From Clostridia bacterium (GTDB lineage Bacteria > Bacillota > Clostridia > Oscillospirales > CAG-272), in assembly GCA_017408535.1 (NCBI GenBank), contig JAFQUL010000201.1, positions 1 through 26,815 on the forward strand: a stretch of DNA of 26,815 bases, in the 5' to 3' direction. The notes beneath the pieces were generated by a model that saw only the letters and a list, made by a program, of their open reading frames with translations, made no database searches and was not told where the DNA came from. The position numbers and the translations under genes were made by a program. Every line of letters starts with the position of its first letter. Position 1 is the stretch's first letter. Positions 14,054 through 22,267 of this stretch are shown here, piece after piece.

Positions 14054-15441
14054 GCTTTTTTCTCCTGTTCGGAAATTTCATTTTTATTTTCCGATTTAAG
14101 TGATCTTATGTAATTGAAGCTGTTGACCTTGATAGATGCAACACAGCACTTCAGCACCTGGTCGCACTTGAGGCAGATAAATACTATTACAGGAGGCGCA
14201 CCGAACACAAAGGATGCAACCGCCGCCGCAGGAATAGTAATAAGCCACATAAATACCGTATCCACCTTAAGGACGAAGGAGGTGTCTCCCCCGGCACGAA
14301 TGATTCCGGTGTGGCACGGCATCTGATAAGAGGTACCGATGACGGTCACCGACAGCACCGTCATAAACTGGTCTGCCACGATCTTTGCCTCGTCGCTTAT
14401 GTTATAGAAATTGATGATGGGACCCTTGAGCAGAAAAAGTACGGCACCGGTGAATACACCGATCATAAGGAAAAGCAGCTGAAGGGTCTTGGCATAGGGC
14501 TTGACAAGCTCCTTTTTACCCTCTCCGATAGCCTTACCGATGACAACCGACGTGGCCGAGGCCGATGCATAGCTGACGACCGATACCATCTGAAATACAA
14601 CGGAGGAAATACTGTTAGCCTTTATGGTAGGTCCGGCAGTATGACCAAGTATTCCGGTCTGAACGCCCTGGGCAAAGCCCCACATAGTACCGGAAAGGAA
14701 GACCGGAGTTCCCTTTCTGAGGTAGTCACGGAAAAGTTTGCCGTCAATACGTCCGAAATGCTTTATTCGCAGTTTTACCTTTTTATCAAGGAAAAATACA
14801 TATACGACAACGATGATAAGCTCTATAGCTCTGGATATAAGGGTGGCTATTGCCGCTCCCCTTGCACCCATTGGCGCAAAACCGAAATTACCGAAAATAA
14901 AGACGTAATTAAGGCATACGTTTACGATAAGAGTAACGATAGAGGTAACAAGGCCTATGCGCACGGTTTCTACGCTTCTGAGCACGTATATAAGCAGCTG
15001 AGTTACCGCAAACATCGGGTAAGTATAGCAGATTATATTCATGTATCCTACGCCCTCTGCCACCTCTGCCGCATCGCTTGAGAGAAGTCCAAGCAATATA
15101 TCCGGGATAAAGAAAGCTATAGCAAAAAGTGCAAGAGAGATCACAAGACCGCATTTTACCGAGATGTTTGCAATCTTACGGATAGAGGGTATATCCTTCT
15201 CTCCCCAGCTGCGGGAGGCGAACATAAGCGATGCCTCGGCAAGACCCATTATCATTGACTGTAAAAAGAACTGCACCTGATTGACAAGAGCAACTCCCGC
15301 CATTGCATCCTCGGCGAATTTACCCAGCATTATGTTATCGGCAAGATTTACGCTGTATACAATAACGTTCTGCAGAGCTATTGTCAGTGTCAGCACAAAA
15401 AACTGACGGTAAAAATTTTTATCCTTTACAAAAGCAGACAT
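14050..15441 (-). CDS. MATE family efflux transporter (distal copy)
   Basis: A 463-residue multidrug and toxin extrusion family protein with twelve predicted helices in two MatE halves. Typical segments are LADNIMLGKFAEDAMAGVALVNQVQFF near the N-terminus and the second-half start RKGTPVFLSGTMWGFAQGVQTGILG. These pumps use Na+ or H+ gradients to export drugs or metabolites. The ATG has GGAG about six bases upstream. It lies 31 bases after the PLP-enzyme gene and overlaps the HD gene by four bases. A second, divergent MATE protein sits two genes upstream in the same operon; the two share little beyond the family pattern and are not a recent duplication. Confidence 0.93.
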   Translation of the reverse strand: MSAFVKDKNFYRQFFVLTLTIALQNVIVYSVNLADNIMLGKFAEDAMAGVALVNQVQFFLQSMIMGLAEASLMFASRSWGEKDIPSIRKIANISVKCGLVISLALFAIAFFIPDILLGLLSSDAAEVAEGVGYMNIICYTYPMFAVTQLLIYVLRSVETVRIGLVTSIVTLIVNVCLNYVFIFGNFGFAPMGARGAAIATLISRAIELIIVVVYVFFLDKKVKLRIKHFGRIDGKLFRDYLRKGTPVFLSGTMWGFAQGVQTGILGHTAGPTIKANSISSVVFQMVSVVSYASASATSVVIGKAIGEGKKELVKPYAKTLQLLFLMIGVFTGAVLFLLKGPIINFYNISDEAKIVADQFMTVLSVTVIGTSYQMPCHTGIIRAGGDTSFVLKVDTVFMWLITIPAAAVASFVFGAPPVIVFICLKCDQVLKCCVASIKVNSFNYIRSLKSENKNEISEQEKKA

Positions 15442-15472
15442 TTCTTCTCCATTTCATTTTCATTGCCCGGTG

Positions 15473-16528
15473 TCATCTGGATTTTCCGCGCCCGGTTACA
15501 GACAGTTTTTTCAGCACATTTTCACCCTGTATAAAGTACAGATCGTCATAAAGGTTTACTGTTGTACAAGAGTGGCCGGGAATTACCATGACCATATCCC
15601 CTACCTTGAACCTGTGCTTACCGTAGAAGGTGGCGTGCTCCTCACTCATAGATACCGAATCGTGATCCCAGCCGCATATCAGCGGCTCTCCCTGGTCTGT
15701 TGCAATGCTCTTCATTCCCGCATCGATAACTACTCTGTCCTCCTTGACCGATATTACAGTAGCGATCACGAAAAGAGAGTTTCTGAAACCCAGCTCCATA
15801 CGGCTGTAGGCCCTGTCCATAAACATAAACGAGCCTGCCTGTATCTCGGTATAAACAGAGCCGTCAGCCTTAAGATATGAGGTACCGGTACTGCCGCCGC
15901 TGATCTCACGGTTTTTGATGCCTCTCTGCTCAAGATAATAGGCAAGAGCGTTTACCCTTTCTCTGTTGGTGTATGCTTCCTTCTCACGTTTTTCCTTATC
16001 GTACTCATGGGACAGGTTGCCGGCGTATGCCTGAATACCGCCGTAGGTAACCCCCGGCAGAGATTCTATAATACAGGCAAGACGGTAAAACTCACTGAAC
16101 TCCTCAATACCGCATCTTTTCATCCCTACGTCAAGCTCGATATAAAGATTAACGGTACTGCCCGCGGCAGAAGCGGCATCTGAGATCGCTCTGATATTCT
16201 CCTCGCTGTCGACACAGACGGTAATATTTGAACAGCGTGCAAGAGCGGCAAGACGCAGTATCTTTGAGGGCTGAACTATCTGATTTGCGATAAGAATATC
16301 GCTAATACCGTACAGAACGAGATCCTCTGCCTCTGACAGCTTGGCACAAGTTATTCCCTTGGCACCTGCAGCAATCTGCATTGCGGCGATCTCGGGGCAT
16401 TTATGGCTCTTGTAGTGTGGACGTAACTTTGCCTTTCCTCCGAGCATACCGATCATTCTGTTAAGGTTATATTCCATTCTGTCCTGTATTACTACAAGAG
16501 CAGGAGTTTCAAGATCCTTTACCTTCAC
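15473..16528 (-). CDS. D-threonine aldolase / D-serine dehydratase-like PLP enzyme
   Basis: A 351-residue fold-type III PLP enzyme (alanine racemase N-terminal barrel plus DSD1-type C-terminal domain). The N-terminus has DLETPALVVI and the cofactor lysine motif RPHYKSHK, with Lys40 as probable Schiff-base lysine. The C-terminal metal-binding motif PGHSCTTVN has His319 and Cys321, matching the zinc or manganese ligands of D-threonine aldolase and eukaryotic D-serine dehydratase. It probably cleaves or dehydrates a D-beta-hydroxy amino acid in the cytosol; the precise substrate is uncertain. It starts with GTG at 16528, with AGGAGA eight bases upstream. It lies between two MATE pumps in one operon, which may mean defence against, or export of, a D-amino acid or related compound (inference). 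Confidence 0.92.
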   Translation of the reverse strand: MKVKDLETPALVVIQDRMEYNLNRMIGMLGGKAKLRPHYKSHKCPEIAAMQIAAGAKGITCAKLSEAEDLVLYGISDILIANQIVQPSKILRLAALARCSNITVCVDSEENIRAISDAASAAGSTVNLYIELDVGMKRCGIEEFSEFYRLACIIESLPGVTYGGIQAYAGNLSHEYDKEKREKEAYTNRERVNALAYYLEQRGIKNREISGGSTGTSYLKADGSVYTEIQAGSFMFMDRAYSRMELGFRNSLFVIATVISVKEDRVVIDAGMKSIATDQGEPLICGWDHDSVSMSEEHATFYGKHRFKVGDMVMVIPGHSCTTVNLYDDLYFIQGENVLKKLSVTGRGKSR

Positions 16529-16566
16529 CTTTCCGTCTCCTTTTCATATTTTTAATTCATATCAGT

Positions 16567-17940
16567 TTATTTTATCGGGCACCATTTACCACGCAGATAA
16601 TATACAGTAAACATGAGGAAAAGCAATATATTGTGCGTTATCATACACGCCCATGCGGACACAAGTCCGAGAGAGAAAAAAGCAATACAGATAAACGTTC
16701 CTACGATACGGATACCCCACATACCGATGATATTGAACAAAAACGGCATTGCGGTCTTTCCCGCACCCTGCATAACACCCTCAAAAACAATAGAAACACC
16801 GAAAAACGGTTCAGAGAGTGCCACCATACGTAAAACAGATGAGCCGAGAGAGATGACCGCCGCATCCTTTGAAAAGATACTGACCATCGTCGGTGCGAAA
16901 GCAAACAGAAGACCGCCGGATATTATCATCATCGCCGTCTCAAGCAAAACGGTGATACGTACAAAGTCACGTACCTTCTTTCTGTCCCCCTCGCCAATGG
17001 CATTACCTGCCAGAGTCGCAGAGGCTGTCTGCATACCGTACCCGGGGATATAGAAAGCGGATTCCACCGTGTTTGCAATAGTATGTGCCGCAGTAGAAAC
17101 GTCACCGAGAGAGTTGATCATAGATGCAAATGCAACGTAGCCGAGGGAGGTACCGAAGCGCTGAAGCATATTGGGAAATGCGACCTTAAGACAGGGGCGC
17201 AGTATCCTCATGTCAGGCATAAACGATGCACCGCGAGGAGATAAAGCCGGGTGTCTGAAGAGCGCCACCGTCATAAGTATTCCGCCGACGGTGTATGCCG
17301 CAGCGCTTGCAACCGCCGCACCGATAACACCCATTCCTCCGCCCGGTACGGTAATCTCTGCACCGAACAAGCTGACAGCACGTGTCTCATATATTAAAAA
17401 GAAGTTCAGTACCACATTTACTGCATTAACTATAAAACCGATCACCATCGGGGTCTTTGTGTCGCCGGAGGACCTGAGTACCGTACCGAATATAAGGCTT
17501 GCGGCACGGGGGAGCATAGGGGCATACAGTATAAAGAAATACTGTGATGCAAGAGAACGTATGCTCACGTCTGCCTGCATCCAGACAGGCACCAAGCCGC
17601 TGAGCGAGAGAGTAAGCGCAGTAAAAAATATTCCGGACACAAGCACGGCAAGCACCGACTGTGCAGATGCTTTTTTAACGTCTCCGTAGCGCTTTGCACC
17701 GGTTGCCTGAGAGATAAAGGCAAGAAAGCCGATACCGAGGGCAGAAACAGTTCCGCTGATAAGCCAGTTTACAGTTCCGGTCGATCCTACCGCCGCAGTT
17801 GCGGAGGTACCGAGAGACCCAACCATTGCAGTATCCACGTACTGTACCGCAGTCTGCATAAACTGCTCAAGCATAGTGGGCCAGGCAAGAGAAAATATTA
17901 CCGCCAGAAGCTTTTTGTCATCTTTTTTTATCATAATCAT
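16567..17940 (-). CDS. MATE family efflux transporter (first gene of operon)
   Basis: A 457-residue MATE exporter with twelve predicted helices. The N-terminal half contains LAWPTMLEQFMQTAVQYVDTAMVGSLG, a textbook MATE opening, and GTVLRSSGDTKTPM; the second half contains AFPNMLQRFGTSLGYVAFASMI and GMQTASATLAGNAIGEG. Substrate unknown. The ATG at 17940 has no room for an RBS, whereas the ATG at 17934 (third codon) has GCGGA at usable distance, so translation may really start at 17934. It is the first gene of the operon, from the promoter at 17973-18001, and precedes the PLP-enzyme gene by 38 bases. Confidence 0.93.
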   Translation of the reverse strand: MIMIKKDDKKLLAVIFSLAWPTMLEQFMQTAVQYVDTAMVGSLGTSATAAVGSTGTVNWLISGTVSALGIGFLAFISQATGAKRYGDVKKASAQSVLAVLVSGIFFTALTLSLSGLVPVWMQADVSIRSLASQYFFILYAPMLPRAASLIFGTVLRSSGDTKTPMVIGFIVNAVNVVLNFFLIYETRAVSLFGAEITVPGGGMGVIGAAVASAAAYTVGGILMTVALFRHPALSPRGASFMPDMRILRPCLKVAFPNMLQRFGTSLGYVAFASMINSLGDVSTAAHTIANTVESAFYIPGYGMQTASATLAGNAIGEGDRKKVRDFVRITVLLETAMMIISGGLLFAFAPTMVSIFSKDAAVISLGSSVLRMVALSEPFFGVSIVFEGVMQGAGKTAMPFLFNIIGMWGIRIVGTFICIAFFSLGLVSAWACMITHNILLFLMFTVYYLRGKWCPIK

Positions 17941-17972
17941 TCCGCAGATTTTTCAAATCAAAATACCCCTTT

Positions 17973-18001
17973 ATTATACCATTTCCAGGCAAGATTGTAA
18001 A
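17973..18001 (-). promoter_or_regulatory. Promoter of the MATE/PLP-enzyme operon
   Basis: TTTACA (17996-18001), a 17-base spacer and TATAAT (17973-17978) on the minus strand, 33 bases before the MATE start. The -35 box lies immediately beyond the upstream gene's terminator at 18003-18036. Confidence 0.85.
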
Positions 18002-18002
18002 T

Positions 18003-18036
18003 AAAAATACGGTATTTTGTCAAATACCGTATTTTT
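18003..18036 (-). terminator. Terminator of the heparinase-like gene
   Basis: AAAAATACGGTATTT (18003-18017) and AAATACCGTATTTTT (18022-18036) form a perfect 15-bp stem with a 4-base loop. On the minus strand it follows the lyase gene by about 50 bases and isolates it from the MATE operon. Confidence 0.85.
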
Positions 18037-18087
18037 GTTATTCAATTAAGCTTTCTCAAAACGCTTGGAAGGTAAATGATGTCTGCA

Positions 18088-21000
18088 TTATTTCCTCTTC
18101 TTTGCTTTCATCACGGCAACGACTACCCCCGCAGCAATAACGACAGCTAGAATTACAGCTATCCATATCACAACGCTGCTGTCTTTCGGTTCAGTTACGT
18201 CTCCTCCGATGTTTTCATCACCGGTACCGCTTTCATCACCCTCAATATTCTCGGGATCTTTTTCTGCACCGAAGTATACTTTTTCCGCATCGCCTTCGAT
18301 TTTGGAAAGAGGAATGTAGAAATTCTTGTTTTTAGCTATGGAGTATATATATTCACCCAGCTTTGCTTCCTTTTCGGTAGTAAGTCTATCTATAGGAGTT
18401 ACATCGCCTATGAAAATAGAATATTTTCCGTCAGAAAGCTTTTCTGCAGATTCTATCTTAAAGCAAGCATTGTACTCTGAAAACATGTTCTTGTCTATAT
18501 AAATATATTCGCCGGCAAGCTCTTCTGCAGGATAATCGCTGTCAAGTGTAACAGTTATATAGTTTTCATCGGTAAGCTCTTTTGTAAAGTCTTCTACTGT
18601 TCCGGTTATTCTTCTGTCTTCTTCTTTTCCTTCGGAAACGTATGCATCGTTTGTATATACGACCTTTTCATCGCCGAGAACGGAGTAAACAACGAGAGAA
18701 CCGGTGAAATCAAATATTCCGTCAACATTATAGGTTTTTCCGTCTTTTTCGTTACTGAATGCTATAATGTCGGTTCTGCCATTGGCAAGAACTACTTTTA
18801 CAGCCTTTACGTCTTCGCTTTCTATAGCTTTGTCTGAGCCCTTTTCATATACGGGTACCTGCTGTGCAGATACAATAATAGGAGTTTCGCTGTAAGGCTC
18901 TATTACCGAATTGAACATACTTACAAGCGGTGAATCATCTTTACTTACTCTGTCCGCAAAGAGATACGTAAGCTTATCGGGGTTACCGGGTTTATTGGTG
19001 GGAGGAACACAATCGGCAAGAGCGACCCGGTCGTGTTCGCCGAACATATGTACCTTCAGATGTACGTCCTCTGCTTCTGAATGATTCCACGTATCAACTA
19101 TAGACCAATCCACGGTAAAATCACCCGTTACACTATCGGTCTTTTTTACATCCTTAAACATAAAATATCCCGCATAATCACTGAGAACGCCGTACGTACC
19201 GGTGGGACTGAATAACGTTCCGCCTTCCTGAGGAATAAGGTCAATTCCGTCAGGGGTTACAAGAGAACTTTCCGCACCGTGAAGTATGTACGTATGCTTA
19301 TTACCACCCTTTACGGCAAAAAAGTCAACAAGATAATACTGTCCGTCACCGTATTTTACGGTAGCTGTTGTTCTCTTATATTCTTCTGCCATTACCGACC
19401 TGTAAACATCGGCTTTGGTGGATATGACCTTTACAAAGTCGCTGTCATCAAAGAGACAGGGGGTTCCTACCGTTTGAACTGCCTGAGGATAATCGTTTAC
19501 AAGCACGGTATTGTGACTGGTGGTATTATTAACGAGATATGTTTCGTGATAATCGCTACCGTCCGCAAACTCCGGATACCCGAGATCGGGCATAAGATCG
19601 ATATCATAAGCAAAAAGTCCAAGATTCAGAGCATCCAGATGACCGTGTTCACCGGTTTTTCCGTAATAATGATATACTGCTGTTTCAGAGTTTTTAGCCT
19701 CGGTACCTTCTTCTTCATCAAAACCCTTTACACAAGCATAGCCATAACCGGTAAGGTTCACAGAATCAACCTCAAGCGGTCCCTCTTCCTTTATTATGTT
19801 TTCTATCTTGGTAGTCAATTCCCCTGCACCGGAATCAAATAAATTGAGGGGAAGCCCATCTGTACTGTTATTGTTCTTAAGGTATATTAACTGAGCAAGA
19901 CGGGGGTCATCATAAACGGAATATGCAGTAAGGAAACTGCTCGTTTGTGTATCAATGATCCCAAGGCCAGTATATCCCGTATCTCCTATTGACGGAATGT
20001 ATCTGTCGGATACAATAAGGTCAATAAAAGCATAAAGCATCTTTTTGAACTTCACGTTTTGGAAGAGGTCGTAGCTTGCTCCGTCTCCGCCGATCTTATA
20101 ACCGCTCAGAAGTTCAGCTATTCCAATAAATTCATCTATCCAAAGTGCGTTATATCCGGGTGCGGCTTCACGTCCGAAACCGTTTCTGTCAACTTCATTT
20201 GTAAAAACACCGCTGAGATTTCCACTATCTCCGGAAGAGGTAGCAAATACGAAGTCGAGCCATTCTTTTGAAAGAGTATCATCGTCCAGTATCATAGCAG
20301 CCGCCGCAAGAGTATACTGATGCATTCCCTGGTTTCCGTAAATCACTCCGTCTCTGACAGCAGGAAAGATCTCCATAAAAAGTCCTTCTTCAACGTGACA
20401 CATAAGCTTCTTGTACGTATCACGTTCTCCGTGGGAAACTGTTTTCAGAAACTCTTTTGCTTCATCAGACATGGAATCATAAGCACCGTATACAGCGTCG
20501 TAAGCAAAAAGATACGGCCTGACGGTAGTTGTCTCCCATATACAGCCCATTATTTTACCGTTATCCCGACCTGCGTGGGAATGAAGAAAACCATCCCCAT
20601 CTTTCTGATTAGATATAGTCATCTCGGGATAGATCTGAGCGATCCTGTCAAGAGCAACTATTACCCAGTCAGCGTATTTCTGCTCGCCGGTAAAGAGATA
20701 TGCCTGGTATGCAGCGCTTATCGCCTCGTTAAGCGTGTAACGGTAATTTGCTTCGTGATTGTAATAAGCCACGAAGGTATACCTTTTTCCGTCGGTATGA
20801 GTGTATCCCCAACCGTCATCAACACCCCAGTTTTCACCCTTTTCGGGGTATCTGATATTTTTAAGATATTCTTTATCTCCTCTTGAAGCATCGAAATTTC
20901 CGTTCTCATCAAGTGCGGAAAAATAGAAAGATTTGAAATCATTGGTCGGAAATACCATTTGGCAAGACGGACAGGTAATAGTCCACGGATTTCCTATAGG

Positions 21001-21360
21001 ATCGTAAATATACGGATAGTTTCCGTGTGCATCGATCGCCTTTCCGCAGTTAAGACATCCGTCCGGCTGGTTTACGGCGTATGAACGCGGAAGTCCCTGA
21101 GAAGCAAGATTATCCCATATAAAAGCATAACCCTGAGAAACAAATTTATCAGCTTTTTCTATAATGGGGTTTGCAATCGCTTTCGCCCAGTCGTATTTTT
21201 CAATATTTTCACGGGCACTCTTGATTTTTTCTTCGGTATAATACGTGGCTCTCTTTTTCAGCGGCTCTTCTTCTGCCGCAACTGCCGTAAGAAGGGGCAT
21301 CATTAAAGAAAGCATCATAATTAATGCCGTAACAAACGATATAACTCTTCTCATCTTCAT
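18088..21360 (-). CDS. Membrane-anchored heparinase II/III-like polysaccharide lyase
   Basis: A 1090-residue exported protein. Residues 1-29 are a signal peptide ending in AVAA. An alpha/alpha-toroid alginate-lyase-like region follows (about 40-500). The heparinase II/III beta-sandwich domain then carries the hallmark HGHLDAL (His572, His574, Asp576) and the SHNTVLVND segment. Near the N-terminus two CX2C pairs (Cys102/105, Cys130/133) look like a zinc-knuckle insertion. The C-terminus has an acidic Gly-rich spacer, one membrane helix (about 1063-1083) and the basic tail KAKKRK, with no LPXTG motif, so it should be anchored in the membrane facing outward. Such enzymes cleave uronic-acid polysaccharides by beta-elimination; the glycan is not identifiable. 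AAGGA lies eight bases before the start. It has its own promoter and terminator and no nearby sugar transporter. Confidence 0.88.
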   Translation of the reverse strand: MKMRRVISFVTALIMMLSLMMPLLTAVAAEEEPLKKRATYYTEEKIKSARENIEKYDWAKAIANPIIEKADKFVSQGYAFIWDNLASQGLPRSYAVNQPDGCLNCGKAIDAHGNYPYIYDPIGNPWTITCPSCQMVFPTNDFKSFYFSALDENGNFDASRGDKEYLKNIRYPEKGENWGVDDGWGYTHTDGKRYTFVAYYNHEANYRYTLNEAISAAYQAYLFTGEQKYADWVIVALDRIAQIYPEMTISNQKDGDGFLHSHAGRDNGKIMGCIWETTTVRPYLFAYDAVYGAYDSMSDEAKEFLKTVSHGERDTYKKLMCHVEEGLFMEIFPAVRDGVIYGNQGMHQYTLAAAAMILDDDTLSKEWLDFVFATSSGDSGNLSGVFTNEVDRNGFGREAAPGYNALWIDEFIGIAELLSGYKIGGDGASYDLFQNVKFKKMLYAFIDLIVSDRYIPSIGDTGYTGLGIIDTQTSSFLTAYSVYDDPRLAQLIYLKNNNSTDGLPLNLFDSGAGELTTKIENIIKEEGPLEVDSVNLTGYGYACVKGFDEEEGTEAKNSETAVYHYYGKTGEHGHLDALNLGLFAYDIDLMPDLGYPEFADGSDYHETYLVNNTTSHNTVLVNDYPQAVQTVGTPCLFDDSDFVKVISTKADVYRSVMAEEYKRTTATVKYGDGQYYLVDFFAVKGGNKHTYILHGAESSLVTPDGIDLIPQEGGTLFSPTGTYGVLSDYAGYFMFKDVKKTDSVTGDFTVDWSIVDTWNHSEAEDVHLKVHMFGEHDRVALADCVPPTNKPGNPDKLTYLFADRVSKDDSPLVSMFNSVIEPYSETPIIVSAQQVPVYEKGSDKAIESEDVKAVKVVLANGRTDIIAFSNEKDGKTYNVDGIFDFTGSLVVYSVLGDEKVVYTNDAYVSEGKEEDRRITGTVEDFTKELTDENYITVTLDSDYPAEELAGEYIYIDKNMFSEYNACFKIESAEKLSDGKYSIFIGDVTPIDRLTTEKEAKLGEYIYSIAKNKNFYIPLSKIEGDAEKVYFGAEKDPENIEGDESGTGDENIGGDVTEPKDSSVVIWIAVILAVVIAAGVVVAVMKAKKRK

Positions 21361-21476
21361 ACTGTGTATCCTTTCTTTGCTTAAGGTAAAAAGCGTATAA
21401 GCTAATTACTCTGATCTTCACCGAAGTAAACCGATACTCTTATCGCAGTATACTCTTTTGAAGTTCCTTAAGTCAT

Positions 21477-21504
21477 AGAATATCATATTTTTGAAAAAAG
21501 TCAA
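21477..21504 (-). promoter_or_regulatory. Promoter of the heparinase-like gene
   Basis: TTGACT (21499-21504), a 16-base spacer and TATTCT (21477-21482) on the minus strand give a leader of about 110 bases before the start at 21360. Confidence 0.65.
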
Positions 21505-21508
21505 CATG

Positions 21509-21520
21509 TTTTGATCAAAA
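21509..21520. promoter_or_regulatory. Candidate operator upstream of the heparinase-like gene
   Basis: TTTTGATCAAAA is a perfect 12-base palindrome that lies four bases upstream of the -35 box of the lyase promoter, where an activator or repressor would bind. No regulator gene is adjacent and the consensus is not one I recognise with confidence. Confidence 0.4.
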
Positions 21521-21578
21521 ATTATTAGTTCGTTTTAACCCTAATATAAGAGCTGTTATACTTATAGTTTTCACTTTA

Positions 21579-21595
21579 TTTTGTCAAATACCGTA
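21579..21595. repeat. 17-base sequence shared with the terminator at 18015-18031
   Basis: TTTTGTCAAATACCGTA occurs here, across the last codons and stop of the S-component gene, and again at 18015-18031 within the lyase terminator hairpin. Both copies mark a 3' end of a minus-strand gene and have the same orientation. Here only one arm is present, so no hairpin forms. Confidence 0.5.
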
Positions 21596-22267
21596 CTTTA
21601 ATTTTATTCTTTCAAGCTTTTCTCCGAAGGGCTTTGCAAGAATGATAAGGAATATCATATTTGAAACGGAATAGATGACCGTATGAGGTATCGCCGTAAC
21701 AATAGCGGCAAGGTACAGTTCTGCCGAAAAACCGCCGCCCCACAGCACAGTCCATACGTCCATAATAAATGAATACAGCATTCCCATAACTGTACCGAAT
21801 GTCACGATCAGCCATCTGTTCTTTTTAAGCGGACGTGACAGCATTCCGGAAAGAAGACCGATTATTCCCCACCCCAGCATCTGAAAAGGTGTCCACGGTC
21901 CCTGACCGGAAAAGAAATTCGAAATAAATGCCGAAACCGCTCCTACAAGGAAGCCGGACTCTCCGCCGATATATACACCGGTTATAACGGTAATGGCGGT
22001 TATAGGCTTAAATACGGGAATAAACCTTCCTATGACGCAAAGTGCCGTCATAACTGCAGATATGACCATTCTCCTTGTCCCCGTCTGCTTTCTGTCAAAG
22101 CCGCTTATAAAGAGAAGCAGAGACAAAAGAGTCACCGCAAGGGATACGTATAAATAGGATCTTTCCGGAGATATAATTGCCCCGATGACCACTGAAAACG
22201 GAATAAGGATAAAGGGAATTAATATCTTAAATATCTCTCTCAGCGGTTTACTTTTTATTACCGTCAT
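21584..22267 (-). CDS. ECF transporter S component (substrate-binding membrane subunit)
   Basis: A 227-residue integral membrane protein with two N-terminal helices (residues about 12-55) followed by the six-helix S-component core. Family features are GRFIPVFKPITAITVITGVYIGGESGFLVGAVSAF, the GQGPWTPFQMLGWGIIGLLSGML segment, and small-residue positions in the first core helix (VISAVMTALCV), which in S components contact EcfT. S components bind a vitamin or precursor and are energised by EcfA/EcfT. The start overlaps the EcfA stop (ATGA, 22264-22267), so it is the last gene of the ECF operon. Substrate is not readable from this sequence; the transcobalamin-like protein in the same operon suggests a corrinoid. 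No clear terminator follows. Confidence 0.87.
   Translation of the reverse strand: MTVIKSKPLREIFKILIPFILIPFSVVIGAIISPERSYLYVSLAVTLLSLLLFISGFDRKQTGTRRMVISAVMTALCVIGRFIPVFKPITAITVITGVYIGGESGFLVGAVSAFISNFFSGQGPWTPFQMLGWGIIGLLSGMLSRPLKKNRWLIVTFGTVMGMLYSFIMDVWTVLWGGGFSAELYLAAIVTAIPHTVIYSVSNMIFLIILAKPFGEKLERIKLKYGI

Noticed and set aside
14311..15081. 256-codon plus-strand open frame inside the MATE gene
   Set aside because: It is antisense to a clear MATE transporter, is low in recognisable features and has no start signal.
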